Source: an uncultured Flammeovirgaceae bacterium
GTDB lineage: Bacteria > Bacteroidota > Bacteroidia > Cytophagales > Cyclobacteriaceae
Length of the DNA stretch: 64,000 nt
Assembly (NCBI GenBank): GCA_937883755.1
Contig: CAKZYA010000001.1
Span: forward strand, 1 to 64,000
Direction: 5' to 3'
The notes under the pieces are model-generated. The model was not told the origin of the DNA and made no database searches. It saw only the letters and a program-made list of their open reading frames with translations. This document shows, in pieces, positions 9,380-18,787 of the stretch (positions are counted from its first letter, which is position 1; each line of letters opens with the position of its first letter). A program made the position numbers and the translations under genes.

Positions 9380-9758
9380 ATGCTAATTGCATTTAGGGGT
9401 TATAGATTAGATTTAGAAGCTTTCGCTCAGACTAGCCAAGTAAACAGCTAGCTTAAAGCGTAATCTCAAAATAAAAGTTTTGTAAGGGGCGAATATACTA
9501 ATTTTGCTAGTTGACAACAAAAACTTGTATACTTTTAGCTTTTTGAAATAAAAAGATAATATTTTTTAAAAATTTGCTAAAAATCAGATTAATGACCACT
9601 TATTATTCTCCTCTTAATAACAAATTTTATTTGGTTTCTGAGATATTCTTAAGTCCTGTAAATTGAGGTGAGTAGAAAGTTTGTATAGCATCTTGAATTA
9701 TAAGAACTTTGAATAGCATAAAGTTGTAACTCTTGTCAGGGTATTACTAATAGGGATT
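9380..9758. other. Divergent promoter region of glnII and mtaB
   Basis: 379 AT-rich bases between the starts of two divergent genes. No ORF looks coding. On the minus strand a TTG (9515-9517) and TATATTCG (9490-9497), 17 bases apart, resemble the Bacteroidota -33/-7 promoter pattern for the glutamine synthetase gene. I see no convincing riboswitch or hairpin. Confidence 0.45.
9490..9517 (-). promoter_or_regulatory. Candidate promoter of glnII
   Basis: Read on the minus strand: TTG, 17 bases, TATATTCG. This is one base from the Bacteroidota -7 consensus TAnnTTTG. It would give a leader of about 105 bases before the glnII ATG at 9379. Confidence 0.35.
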
Positions 9759-11084
9759 ATGGAAGAGGCAGCACGTTCAGTTGCATTTTATACATTGGGT
9801 TGCAAGCTCAACTATTCAGAAACTTCTACGCTAGGAAGAATGGTAGAAGAGCGGGGTTATCGTAAAATTAACTTTCAAGAAGGGGCGGATATTTACATCA
9901 TCAATACCTGCTCGGTGACCGATAATGCTGATAAAAAGTGCCGTAAGGTGGTACGCGAAGCCCTTAAGTATTCGCCTGATGCCTACGTCTGTATTGTAGG
10001 TTGCTACGCCCAACTGAAGCCTCGGGAAATTTCGGAAATTCCAGGCGTAGATGCGGTGTTGGGGGCTGCCGAAAAATTTCGATTGCTCGATTTTTTGGAT
10101 GGATTTCAGAAAAAGGCAGAGCCGCAAGTTTTTGCTTCTGAGATTGCGGAAGCCCGCCGTTTCAATTCAGCCTATTCAATTTACGATCGCACCCGTACCT
10201 TTCTAAAAGTGCAGGATGGCTGTAACTACCACTGTACGTTTTGTACCATTCCACTGGCGCGAGGCAAAAGTCGTAGCGATACAATTAATTCAGTAGTAGC
10301 CCAAGCTGAGAAAATTGCCCAAACCGAGGTGAAAGAGGTTGTGCTAACCGGGGTAAATATTGGAGATTACGGCATCATTGATGGCAAACGTAGTGTTCGC
10401 TTTCTGGATTTGATTCAGGAGCTAGACCAGGTGCAAGGTATTGAACGCTTTCGGATTTCATCCATTGAACCGAACCTGCTAAGCAATGAAGTGATTGAGT
10501 TCGTGGCTCAGTCGCAGCGATTTGTGCCCCATTTTCATATTCCGTTGCAATCAGGATCTAATAAAATTTTGCGTCAGATGCGGCGACGCTACTTGCGCGA
10601 ATTATACGCTGACCGAGTACAAAAAATCAAAACGCTGATGCCCTACTGTGGTATTGGGGTAGATGTAATCGTGGGTTTCCCGGGAGAAACCGAAAAAGAT
10701 TTTCTGGATACCCATCACTTTCTGAACGAACTACCCGTTTCATATCTGCACGTATTTACTTATTCGGAACGAGCGAATACCCCAGCCGCCGAAATGCAAG
10801 AAGTAGTGCCGATGAAAGTTCGGCAGCAACGTTCAAAAATGCTGCGAAGCCTGTCCGAAAAGAAGCGGCGCAAATTCTACGAAGAAAACCTGGGACGAAC
10901 TGCTACGGTGCTGTACGAAGAAGACGTAGAAGATGGGCTAATGCACGGTTTCACTGAAAACTACGTACGCGTAAGCGCTCCTTACGATCCGTTGCTAATT
11001 AATGAATTACAAACGGTTCAGTTAAACGAAATTGACGAACGAGGAACAGTAGCTGTATTGTCTGCTTCGGTTTTAGTTTCCTAA
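9759..11084 (+). CDS. mtaB: tRNA t6A37 methylthiotransferase MtaB
   Basis: 441 residues. It adds a methylthio group to t6A37 of tRNA, giving ms2t6A. The N-terminal domain holds three cluster cysteines (C15 in LGCKLNYSE, C51 in NTCSVTDNADKKCR, C82 in VGCYAQ). The radical-SAM cluster motif CNYHCTFC is at 155-162, followed by IPLARGKSRS. The sequence HIPLQSGSNKILRQMRRRY is typical of the methylthiotransferase core, and a C-terminal TRAM-like RNA-binding domain ends the protein. The TLGCKLNYSET opening and lack of MiaB features favour MtaB over MiaB or RimO. It starts at ATG 9759. Its last 12 bases overlap the convergent phosphoesterase gene. Confidence 0.93.
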   Translation: MEEAARSVAFYTLGCKLNYSETSTLGRMVEERGYRKINFQEGADIYIINTCSVTDNADKKCRKVVREALKYSPDAYVCIVGCYAQLKPREISEIPGVDAVLGAAEKFRLLDFLDGFQKKAEPQVFASEIAEARRFNSAYSIYDRTRTFLKVQDGCNYHCTFCTIPLARGKSRSDTINSVVAQAEKIAQTEVKEVVLTGVNIGDYGIIDGKRSVRFLDLIQELDQVQGIERFRISSIEPNLLSNEVIEFVAQSQRFVPHFHIPLQSGSNKILRQMRRRYLRELYADRVQKIKTLMPYCGIGVDVIVGFPGETEKDFLDTHHFLNELPVSYLHVFTYSERANTPAAEMQEVVPMKVRQQRSKMLRSLSEKKRRKFYEENLGRTATVLYEEDVEDGLMHGFTENYVRVSAPYDPLLINELQTVQLNEIDERGTVAVLSASVLVS

Positions 11085-11924
11085 AGCGACGGCTTCTTTC
11101 ACTACTTTTTCCCGATGTAGCGTGGTTCCGTGTTTATCCACAAACTGGATGGTCAGCGTATTATCGTTCAGATTAATTAAGGCGAAGCCATTGCAGGAAG
11201 CTGAGAAACGGGTGATGTCGTAGCTTCCGGTTTCTCGCACTTCTGACCCAGCCCCTGAAACTAAATAATACGTGCTGCCTAACGGCTTGTGTAACTGTAA
11301 GTCGTGCTCGTGCCCGCTTAGGTACAGATCAACCTGATACCGCTTAAACAGTGGCACGAAGGCGTCAATCAACTCATCGGCATCGCCGTGGAAGGGGCTG
11401 GAAGAATAGGCCGGATGATGCCCCACCACAATTTTCCATTTAGCGGTGCTTTGAGCTAACTCTGATTCCAACCACTCCAGTTGCCGATACTTGTTCTGCT
11501 CCATAATCGCTGATTTGCCCACTTTGCAGTACTCCTGAATGAAAGGGCTAGTATCCGTTACTAAAAACAATACTTCCTCTTGATCTAGCAGTTGCCGAAA
11601 CGAGTAATAATGACTGGGTAAATTCCAACGACTGCTAATCAACGAGTAATCAATTTGGGCGCGAATACTTCCGCCGTAATCGTGATTGCCTACCGAAATA
11701 TACCAAGGTATTTGTAGCGAACTATGGTGATAAACACTTTCAAAAGAAGCTTGCCAATGCGGGTCATCCAGACTCTCAACTCCTTCGTCATAAAAATTAT
11801 CTCCAGTAGAGATGATAAAATCAGGAGATTGATGAGCCATTTGGTCAGCCGTTTCCTGTTGCCCTATTGTTCCATAGCGTCCCCAATCACCAATAACTAA
11901 AAATGAAATAGCTATATCGCTCAC
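11073..11924 (-). CDS. Calcineurin-like metallophosphoesterase (purple acid phosphatase-like)
   Basis: 283 residues. The dinuclear metal site motifs are all present in order: GDWGRYG (residues 12-18), TGDNFYDEGVES, SVGNHDYGG, VVGHHPAYSS and LSGHEHDLQLH. Their spacing is that of the small, tartrate-resistant acid phosphatase type of purple acid phosphatase, which hydrolyses phosphomonoesters. No signal peptide is visible, unlike most exported members, so it may act in the cytoplasm or the start may be further off. It converges on mtaB with a 12-base overlap. Substrate unknown. Confidence 0.85.
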   Translation of the reverse strand: MSDIAISFLVIGDWGRYGTIGQQETADQMAHQSPDFIISTGDNFYDEGVESLDDPHWQASFESVYHHSSLQIPWYISVGNHDYGGSIRAQIDYSLISSRWNLPSHYYSFRQLLDQEEVLFLVTDTSPFIQEYCKVGKSAIMEQNKYRQLEWLESELAQSTAKWKIVVGHHPAYSSSPFHGDADELIDAFVPLFKRYQVDLYLSGHEHDLQLHKPLGSTYYLVSGAGSEVRETGSYDITRFSASCNGFALINLNDNTLTIQFVDKHGTTLHREKVVKEAVALGN

Positions 11925-11981
11925 ATTCGCAAAGGTAGAGTTATTTTAAAAGGTTGGATGATTTGGTGGATTAAGGAATTA

Positions 11982-14051
11982 TTATGAATGAGGAAGAGTA
12001 ATAGTGAACATAGTGCCCTCACCAAACTCTGATTGTACATCTATCTGTCCATTCAGCTTGCGAACTGATTCTCGAACAATGTACAATCCTAGTCCTGAAC
12101 CTTGCGCCTGATGAGTAGCCTGAATAAACATATCGAAAATATTTTCCAAGTACTCAGGAGCAATGCCCTGTCCGTTATCTTCTACCAGAATTAGAATCTG
12201 TTGTTCTTTGTGAATTACCTCCACCTTAACGTAGCGATTCTCCCGAGAAGGGTTATGGTATTTGATAGCATTCGAGATCAGGTTATTGAGAATTACCCGC
12301 AAGCGACGAGCATCCGAACTAATTATCCCATTCTGATGGGTGTTGTTAATAAGTCGGATAGAAAGTTGGGGGTTGAGGTATTGGTGCTGATCAAAAGACT
12401 CAGCAATGAGTTCCGACATGTTTACTTGCTCAGTGGTAACCGATAGCTTACGATTAGCCGAGTAATCAATTACCTCTTTAGTAAACTGATCTAAGCGAAG
12501 AGTGCTCTTTTCAATTAACCCTAAATAGTCCTGCGACCAGACGTTTGGTGGTTCATCTCGCATAATCTGAATGAGCCCTAGCGTGGAAGCCAGCGGAGCT
12601 CGCATATCGTGTGATGAACTGTATACAAAGTTATCAAGTTCTTCATTGGCTTGCTCCAGTGCCTGGTTTTGCTTCTGTAACTCAGCTTCACTCTCCTTGC
12701 GCTGGGTAATGTCCATTACAGTGCCATACATACCCACTATTTTTCCCTGCTGATCATAACGAGGATGACTCGTCAAAAACAGATATTTCATTTCCCCATC
12801 TTTCAGATAAATGCGATAGTCAACATTAAATATGTCGGGGTCATCTGGTGCCCGCTCCATCATTCGTTGCATTTTTGAGTAATCTTCGGGGTGAACCATT
12901 TCCAGCAGCTCACTGACTTTGTAAGGCCTCTCATGAAGTGGAACGCCCATGATACGATACTGTTCCTCTGACCACTCCATTCGCCCGGTAGCAAAATCAT
13001 ACGTCCAACTACCGAGTGCCGCCAGTCGTTGGGCTTCTTTTAAAAAAGCTTCACTTTCCCGTAGTTTTTCTTCAGCAATTTTACGCTCCCGCAATTCTTC
13101 TTGTATCTGTTGAGTTTTCTTTTTTACTTGATACTGCAACGACCGTGACCAAACCAGGGAAAGTCCTAACCCACCCAATAAAGGAATTGCGATCCACAAG
13201 GTTACCCGGAGAACTCGCTGTAAGACTTCTTGCTCAGTAAGTCCAAAGTATTTGAGATAGAGTTTGGAATATTTTCCGGTAGCCCGCAGGTAGGTTACTG
13301 CCTGGTTTATCTGAGAGAGTAACTCGTTTCGCCCTTCCGGTACTACAAAAGCATACTCAGAGGGCATTAGGGGTGATCCTCGGGGTATTATATTTTCGTA
13401 ATTTAGGTCTTTTATGAAATGATGAACATGATACTGACTGACTATTGCACAATCGTACTCTCCGGAGTTTAGTAGTTCTAACGCTTCTAACTCGGTGGTG
13501 GTGAAGATGATATTGCTATTCGGATGCTCTCTGAGCAAGTACTCAGCCGCCCATGATTCTTGCTGAACGATAATATTCATTTCGTCCAAACTATCGAGCG
13601 TTAAGTCTTGCAGTTCTTTTGTACGGGTTACCAAGTTGTGATAAATTACATTATGGTAAAAGGCATAATCGGCGTAGCGATCCCGTTCGGGAGTGTAAAA
13701 GAAGCAGGCGATGTCGAGTTCATTATTACGAACTTTGCGCTTCACTTCTGTCCAAGGCAATAGCTGTATTTCTACCTCTGCTCCCAGTACCTCACCGATT
13801 GCCCGAATAAGTTCTACATTGAATCCAGTAGGTTGCCCCTTTTTGTCGAGCGACTCAAACGGGAAATAGCTTTTGTCTCCTCCGTAAACGATTTTGCTGA
13901 TTTTCCCTTGGGGCGGAGGAACAATTGGAGTTGATGGGGAAGAGCACTGAAGAAGACTGCTTAATATGATTAGGTAAAGTAAAATCTTTGTTTTGGCAAG
14001 GATGCCAAATAATAACTGGCTTAGTGGTTGAGCAACGTGGTAATACGGCAT
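11982..14051 (-). CDS. Sensor histidine kinase with solute-binding sensor (BvgS-like)
   Basis: 689 residues. A hydrophobic N-terminus ends in a lipobox-like LLQC (about 33-36). Residues 50-265 form a family-3 periplasmic solute-binding domain (FPFESLDKKGQPTGFNVELI, then DIACFFYTPERDRYADYAF), as in BvgS-type sensors. One membrane helix (IAIPLLGGLGLSLVW) is followed by a coiled coil, a PAS/PAC domain (AALGSWTYDFATGRMEWSEE...YGTVMDITQRK), the HisKA motif SSSHDMRAPLAS with phospho-acceptor His481, and the ATPase domain (NLISNAIKYHNP, DNGQGIAPE, GSGLGLYIV). There is no receiver domain and no adjacent regulator, so it is an orphan kinase. The ligand is probably an amino acid or similar small molecule, by family only. 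Confidence 0.88.
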   Translation of the reverse strand: MPYYHVAQPLSQLLFGILAKTKILLYLIILSSLLQCSSPSTPIVPPPQGKISKIVYGGDKSYFPFESLDKKGQPTGFNVELIRAIGEVLGAEVEIQLLPWTEVKRKVRNNELDIACFFYTPERDRYADYAFYHNVIYHNLVTRTKELQDLTLDSLDEMNIIVQQESWAAEYLLREHPNSNIIFTTTELEALELLNSGEYDCAIVSQYHVHHFIKDLNYENIIPRGSPLMPSEYAFVVPEGRNELLSQINQAVTYLRATGKYSKLYLKYFGLTEQEVLQRVLRVTLWIAIPLLGGLGLSLVWSRSLQYQVKKKTQQIQEELRERKIAEEKLRESEAFLKEAQRLAALGSWTYDFATGRMEWSEEQYRIMGVPLHERPYKVSELLEMVHPEDYSKMQRMMERAPDDPDIFNVDYRIYLKDGEMKYLFLTSHPRYDQQGKIVGMYGTVMDITQRKESEAELQKQNQALEQANEELDNFVYSSSHDMRAPLASTLGLIQIMRDEPPNVWSQDYLGLIEKSTLRLDQFTKEVIDYSANRKLSVTTEQVNMSELIAESFDQHQYLNPQLSIRLINNTHQNGIISSDARRLRVILNNLISNAIKYHNPSRENRYVKVEVIHKEQQILILVEDNGQGIAPEYLENIFDMFIQATHQAQGSGLGLYIVRESVRKLNGQIDVQSEFGEGTMFTITLPHS

Positions 14052-14301
14052 TTATATGGGACTGGGAGCAAGAGTAGAAATCCGTAGCAAATCTGGTATA
14101 TATTACGCATTATTGTGTAGAAGTGCAACGGAATGGAAAGTAGTATATAGCACCAAGATTTATTTGTTCAGGCATCCTTATCAAATATCACGTTTCTTGA
14201 AACATTGTCACTCTCAATAGTATAGAAGAGGTAGAAATTGATTGGAGGATATTCTCATATCAGAAAAATAGCTATGTTTATCCAGAAAGGTCATTCAGCT
14301 T

Positions 14302-14898
14302 ATGCAAGTGATTCCATTATATAGATCACACAAACTACTTTTTTGCCTCTTCTGTAGTATGATGGAAGCAGTAAGTGGGTTTAGCCAAGTTAATCTGTTG
14401 CCAGAACAAAAAGCTCAACTGGGTGAGATTCACTTTTCAGCTCGGGTAGGCGGCACTATTCCTACTCAGGGAGATACCTTCTTAGTTCAGGTACTTTCGG
14501 AAGGTGATATACTACGACAGATACAGGTAGGAGTGTACCAAAACGATAGTTTTCAAGTAGTACAGGCTATTCGGTTTGTAATAGAAGATATAACCGGTCA
14601 ATCAAGGGAAATTCTAGTAGGCGACCCTAATTCAGAGTGGCAGGATGATATAGAAATTCCAGAGGAAGTAGAACTGGTTGGGATAAGCGGAGCCAGTGGT
14701 TGGTGGATTGACAATATCCGGTTTCATTTTAGTGACGGATTAGCATCACTAACCTACGGCGGCAGTGGCGGAGACACTGATTTTCGTTTGATTCTCTCAC
14801 AACGCAATCAAAAATGGAAAGGGCGTTGGCTTGGGGTTTGGGGTACGCGTACCGATTATCTTGAATCCTTAGGATTGATTTTTTGGCCGATTGAGTAG
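14302..14898 (+). CDS. Secreted protein with jacalin-like lectin domain
   Basis: 198 residues with an N-terminal hydrophobic segment (about 10-29, LLFCLFCSMMEAVSGFSQ) acting as signal peptide. The C-terminal half reads like a jacalin-related beta-prism: LVGISGASGWWIDNIRFHF, then SDGLASLTYGGSGGDTDF, then GRWLGVWGTRTDYLESLGL. The repeated G-x-x-G-x-x-I/L-x-x-L-x-F pattern and the Gly-rich turn are what I rely on. Jacalin-like domains bind sugars. The N-terminal part (about 30-100) is not recognised. Function as a secreted or surface lectin is inference. The gene is monocistronic, in front of a convergent gene. Confidence 0.6.
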   Translation: MQVIPLYRSHKLLFCLFCSMMEAVSGFSQVNLLPEQKAQLGEIHFSARVGGTIPTQGDTFLVQVLSEGDILRQIQVGVYQNDSFQVVQAIRFVIEDITGQSREILVGDPNSEWQDDIEIPEEVELVGISGASGWWIDNIRFHFSDGLASLTYGGSGGDTDFRLILSQRNQKWKGRWLGVWGTRTDYLESLGLIFWPIE

Positions 14899-14928
14899 AT
14901 TATCATTTTTAGGAAACCATGCTGATAG

Positions 14929-15843
14929 CTACTCACAAACACAACGAAAGCCTTTGTATGAATGCCTATCATCTGGTACGTCACTCCAGCGATGCGTGAC
15001 ACTAGCTCGGCTAGCATTGTAGAGCCAGGCACCGCCCCGCAGAACCCGGTTAAGGCCTTTCTTTGCGAAGCGTTTTATCCAAGCGCGACCATTTTTCGGC
15101 GCCCCATCATAGTTTTCATGCCAATGATCTAAAACCCATTCCCATACATTTCCGCTCATATCGTACAGCCCTAACTGATTTGGCTTTTTCTTACCTACCG
15201 GATGGGGAGTGAAGTTTGCATTATCCCGATACCAACCTACTTCATTGAGGCTATCGCTTCCAGCGTAGCGGTAGAGGTTCTTCATTCCCTCTTGCCCACC
15301 GCGAGTAGCATATTCCCACTGAGCTTCGGTAGGCAGGTTCCCCTTACGATAGCGCCATTGACAATAGGCCTTGGCTCCGTACCAAGTCACATACGTTGCA
15401 GGGTACTGTTCTTGCCCTTCAATTAGAATGAATTGATTTTCCAACGCTGTATCAGGTTGAAATTGTATGCCACTGGCTACGTTAGAATCAGTAGTAAGTA
15501 TTACCTCTACTAGAATATCTTGCCCATAGCGAAGCCCGACACTAGCTTGATCAATTCGATCCACTGTATCTGGGTACAAATTTTCTCGGTAAGCGCTTAA
15601 AAACTTAATGAATTCTTCATTAGTCACCTCGTGCTGATTGATATAAAAATCAGCCAAACGGACCTGATGCAAAGGTCTTTGGTGATTGTAAAGATGATGG
15701 TCTACCGGATTACCCATAGTAAATTCTCCTCCCTTTACTAGAATCAATTCATTGTTATTTGCACCTTCTTCTTGTTGAGAAAAGCTTTCGTTAATCACTA
15801 TTACCCATAGAAGTATCAATAAAAAGCCTTTCGATTGCGCCAT
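14929..15843 (-). CDS. Secreted SUMF1/FGE-fold protein, catalytic cysteines absent
   Basis: 304 residues with a signal peptide (MAQSKGFLLILLWVIVINES). It has the formylglycine-generating-enzyme fold: VKGGEFTMGNP, DFYINQHEVTNEEFIKFL, YPATYVTWYGAKAYCQWRY, NLPTEAQWEYATRGG, GLYDMSGNVWEWVLDHW and RVLRGGAWLYNASRAS. True FGE enzymes have two active-site cysteines in the segment after RGG; here that segment has none, only the late C in GFRCVCE. It is therefore probably a non-enzymatic member, as in the gliding/secretion lipoproteins GldJ and GldK of this phylum. Its own partner is not evident. It lies alone between convergent and same-strand genes. Confidence 0.82.
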   Translation of the reverse strand: MAQSKGFLLILLWVIVINESFSQQEEGANNNELILVKGGEFTMGNPVDHHLYNHQRPLHQVRLADFYINQHEVTNEEFIKFLSAYRENLYPDTVDRIDQASVGLRYGQDILVEVILTTDSNVASGIQFQPDTALENQFILIEGQEQYPATYVTWYGAKAYCQWRYRKGNLPTEAQWEYATRGGQEGMKNLYRYAGSDSLNEVGWYRDNANFTPHPVGKKKPNQLGLYDMSGNVWEWVLDHWHENYDGAPKNGRAWIKRFAKKGLNRVLRGGAWLYNASRASVTHRWSDVPDDRHSYKGFRCVCE

Positions 15844-15996
15844 GCGGATGATAAATTTGAAAACGTCTACTTACAACGCTTTTATCAGTTATTAGCATAT
15901 CCTTTGCATGTCTAAAGGTTAACCACGAAATCACCTCTAGAAAGCTGCTCTAGTCAGACCCATTCTATTTCTCTTTGATGATAGTTAGGTACCCAA

Positions 15997-16830
15997 TTAC
16001 GCTTTTCTAAACAATAGCGTAGCGATTATAATCAGCATCGCACCAATCACAAATTGAATAGTAATAGTTTCGTCAAAAAGTAAGATGCCGTACAAGCTGG
16101 CAATCACTACTTCTAAGTAAGATAGATACGAAAGAGTTGATGCTTGCATTTTTCGCAATGCCTGGAAAAACATACCGAAGGCGAGTACCCCAATAGAGAC
16201 TGAAAAGAGGAGAATTAATCCATAAGTTGGCAGGTTAATCTCACTTAAATGGGGTAGAGCAAAGGGCAAGAAAATGAACCCGCCCAGCAAATTCTGAAAA
16301 AAAACGGTCTCAAAGCCAGCATATTCGTGAGATGTCCGTTTGAAAATAATAACTGTCAGTGCGTAGAGCATAGAAGAGAGCAGCATGGCACCCATCCCGA
16401 TCAAATCTTGTTGGTCAGTCGTTATCTGCTGATCGGAAAAGATAATTATGATTCCCACTAAGGGAAGGAACAGCAAGAACTGATTACGTCGGGGAATAGA
16501 CTCCTTTAGCCAAATACGACTATAGAGCACAGCAAATACTGGCCAGGTATAAAAAATCACAATCGCATTCACAATGCTAGTGTAGGAATAACTGGCAATG
16601 AACAGAAACAGCCGCGCAGCATTCAGGAGCGAGCCAATGAGTAACCACCTGACTGAATATCGGAATAACCGTACTCGGCGAATCAGCTTAAAATAGCCAA
16701 ACAGTAGCACAGTGGGTATTACCATTCGGAAAGCAGTGAGCACAACGGGAGGTAGAGCGAGTGTCTTGATGAAAGCGCCCGCCGAACCAAGAATTAGGAT
16801 AGCGAGTATCGCCAGTAGATACGGGTTCAT
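15997..16830 (-). CDS. EamA/DMT-superfamily transporter
   Basis: 277 residues, almost entirely hydrophobic, with about ten predicted membrane helices in two five-helix EamA repeats. Typical segments are ALPPVVLTAFRMVIPTVLL near the start, NAIVIFYTWPVFAVLYSRIWLKE in the first repeat and LSYLSYLEVVIASLYGILLFDE in the second. The family exports metabolites or amino acids. It starts one base after the nuoH stop, so the two form an operon although their roles are unrelated. The substrate cannot be inferred. Confidence 0.88.
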   Translation of the reverse strand: MNPYLLAILAILILGSAGAFIKTLALPPVVLTAFRMVIPTVLLFGYFKLIRRVRLFRYSVRWLLIGSLLNAARLFLFIASYSYTSIVNAIVIFYTWPVFAVLYSRIWLKESIPRRNQFLLFLPLVGIIIIFSDQQITTDQQDLIGMGAMLLSSMLYALTVIIFKRTSHEYAGFETVFFQNLLGGFIFLPFALPHLSEINLPTYGLILLFSVSIGVLAFGMFFQALRKMQASTLSYLSYLEVVIASLYGILLFDETITIQFVIGAMLIIIATLLFRKA

Positions 16831-16831
16831 A

Positions 16832-17926
16832 TTACAGCATCCACAATCTCCAGACCGCCGATAACAACACTAGCAGCAACGAAACAGGAATGAGGTATTT
16901 CCAGCAGAGAGTCATCAGTTGGTCTACCCGCAGGCGAGGGTATGTCCAGCGTACCCACATCTGCACTACCACCAATAGTAGGGTTTTACTAAATAACCAG
17001 AAGATACCCCAAAAATGACCAAACCAAGTATTAGGTTCACCCGTCGTCCAATCAGCTAAGGTAGCAGCTCCAATATTAGGTAAGGGGGTGTTCCAGCTTC
17101 CTAAGAAAAGAATAGTACCTAGAAAGCTAACCAGTAGCATCATGGCGTATTCGGATAGCATAAATAGCGCCCAACGAAAGCCAGAGTATTCAGTATGATA
17201 GCCTCCAATCAGTTCTGATTCTGCTTCGGGAAGGTCAAATGGAGCGCGGTTGCTTTCGGCTAAAGAGGCGATAAAGTAGATGATAAATGCGAAGAACAGG
17301 ATAGGAGCCCGAACGATATTCCAGGAAAGGATTCCTCCGATATTCGTTACGTCAATCTGCCACTCAGCAATACCGAACAGATAAACCGGAACCTTAGTAA
17401 CTTCCGTTACCAGAATACCCTGCTGATAGGAGATGTCTTGCAAATCAAAACTCTGGGAGACAATAACTGCACAAAGTACCGCCAACCCCAAGGGTATTTC
17501 GTAGCTGATAATTTGCGCTACTGAGCGCAGTGCGCCGTAGAGAGCGTATTTATTGTTTGAACCCCACCCAGACATCAGAATACCAATCACATCTAATGAG
17601 ACAATTGCCATGAGAAAAAACAGCCCAATTTCAGCAGTAGAACCCCGGAAGCCAGAAGTAAGGGGGAGTACCGAAAACCCGGAAAATACGGCGACAAAGA
17701 TAATGACGGGAGCTGCCAAAAATAGTACACGATCAACTGCTTTAGGTACAATATCTTCCTTCTGAATCAGTTTTAGCAGGTCGGCTATGGTTTGGAGCAG
17801 ACCGTACTTGCCTACTTCCATGGGTCCCATTCGGTCTTGAATGAAAGCAGCTATTTTACGCTCGGCATACACGCCTACCACCGTAAACCCCAGTAAAAAT
17901 GGAAGAAAAAACAGAAAGGTACCCAT
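16832..17926 (-). CDS. nuoH: NADH-quinone oxidoreductase subunit H (complex I), isolated
   Basis: About 364 residues from ATG 17926; the frame is open to a TTG at 17980 (382 residues), but the ATG gives the usual short lead before YAERKIAAFIQDRMGP. NuoH is the membrane subunit at the quinone-binding chamber of complex I. Family hallmarks are DLLKLIQKEDIVP, SNNKYALYGALRSVAQIISYE and ESNRAPFDLPEAESELIGGY, with eight or so membrane helices. It is not accompanied by other nuo genes here; its only partner is the EamA transporter. In most genomes nuoH lies between nuoG and nuoI, so either the operon is split or this is an extra copy. Confidence 0.92.
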   Translation of the reverse strand: MGTFLFFLPFLLGFTVVGVYAERKIAAFIQDRMGPMEVGKYGLLQTIADLLKLIQKEDIVPKAVDRVLFLAAPVIIFVAVFSGFSVLPLTSGFRGSTAEIGLFFLMAIVSLDVIGILMSGWGSNNKYALYGALRSVAQIISYEIPLGLAVLCAVIVSQSFDLQDISYQQGILVTEVTKVPVYLFGIAEWQIDVTNIGGILSWNIVRAPILFFAFIIYFIASLAESNRAPFDLPEAESELIGGYHTEYSGFRWALFMLSEYAMMLLVSFLGTILFLGSWNTPLPNIGAATLADWTTGEPNTWFGHFWGIFWLFSKTLLLVVVQMWVRWTYPRLRVDQLMTLCWKYLIPVSLLLVLLSAVWRLWML

Positions 17927-17984
17927 AGACGAGCAAATTACTAAAAAAGATGGTTTTAATAGTCTACGGTCGACAGTCAATAAT

Positions 17985-18075
17985 TCATAGTTATTATTTA
18001 ATGAATGATGACGAATGAGTAATGAGATTTAAAATATTAATCATCATTCATTTTCCATTGTGCATTGCTCATTGT
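17985..18075. repeat. ATGA/TCATT-rich intergenic dyad repeat, copy 2
   Basis: AATGAATGATGA (about 18000) is mirrored by TCATCATTCATT (about 18041-18052). More ATGAG and CATTG units surround them. The right half overlaps the 3' end of the phosphatase gene and encodes its last residues. Same family as 4231-4306 and 19950-20025. Confidence 0.5.
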
Positions 18076-18675
18076 ATACAGCATCTCGCGAGCTATCTGC
18101 CGGCAGCGCTTATCATATTGTTCGCTTTCTTGCGGAGTGTTATCGTACTTCTTAGGGTCTTCATAAGGAAGAGAGAAGCGAGCGTCAGCTCCGGATATAA
18201 ACGGGCAGGCTTCATCAGCATCAGAGCAAACCATAATGGCCGCGAATGAGCTTTGGGGATTTTCTGAATGATCATATTTCTTAGAAAACACCCTCACCGC
18301 AGGATAATCACTGCCCAACGAAGCTAGATAGTGCGGGTTGCTGTTAGATTCGTCGGGTTGGGAAAATTTGACTCCGGCTCGCTCTAGCGCGGCTACGGCG
18401 TTGGGATGAAAGGCAGTAGCTTCAGTGCCACCCGAGAAAGTACGAACGTTGGGTAAATGGTAGTAGTAAGCCGCTGCCTGTAGCCAAAGTTGGCCGAAGT
18501 GGCTTCGTCGCGAATTATGCGTACAAATCACTACAAAGCTAGTCTCTTTGTCAGCCGATAATTTTTGAGAAACATAGTGGCTTACTTCTTGTAAATCGGC
18601 TTTTCGCTGATCAGCAATCTGATCAAATTCTTTGGTTATTACCTGAACGTATTGGGCTAAATCACTATGTAGCAT
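18037..18675 (-). CDS. Protein-tyrosine-phosphatase / ArsC-like protein
   Basis: 212 residues. The P-loop CTHNSRRSHFGQLWL (C51) is the Cys-X5-Arg motif of the low-molecular-weight phosphatase and thioredoxin-type arsenate reductase fold. MVCSDADEACPFISGADARFSLPYEDPKKYDN holds further cysteines and the conserved region before the general-acid loop. Homologues in Bacteroidota are annotated as protein-tyrosine-phosphatases; an arsenate reductase role is possible but there is no ars operon here. The C-terminal tail (NAQWKMNDD) is encoded inside an intergenic repeat, so it is probably not ancestral. ATG at 18675. Confidence 0.82.
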   Translation of the reverse strand: MLHSDLAQYVQVITKEFDQIADQRKADLQEVSHYVSQKLSADKETSFVVICTHNSRRSHFGQLWLQAAAYYYHLPNVRTFSGGTEATAFHPNAVAALERAGVKFSQPDESNSNPHYLASLGSDYPAVRVFSKKYDHSENPQSSFAAIMVCSDADEACPFISGADARFSLPYEDPKKYDNTPQESEQYDKRCRQIAREMLYTMSNAQWKMNDD

Positions 18676-18787
18676 ATGGTTAGATTAAAGAGTGGTATTT
18701 GTTAGCAGTTTTTTGATACACCAAACAACCCAGTTAGGTATCCGTTGGTATAAAGAAGACTTTTTCTAAGAAATAATTTTTTTTGAT

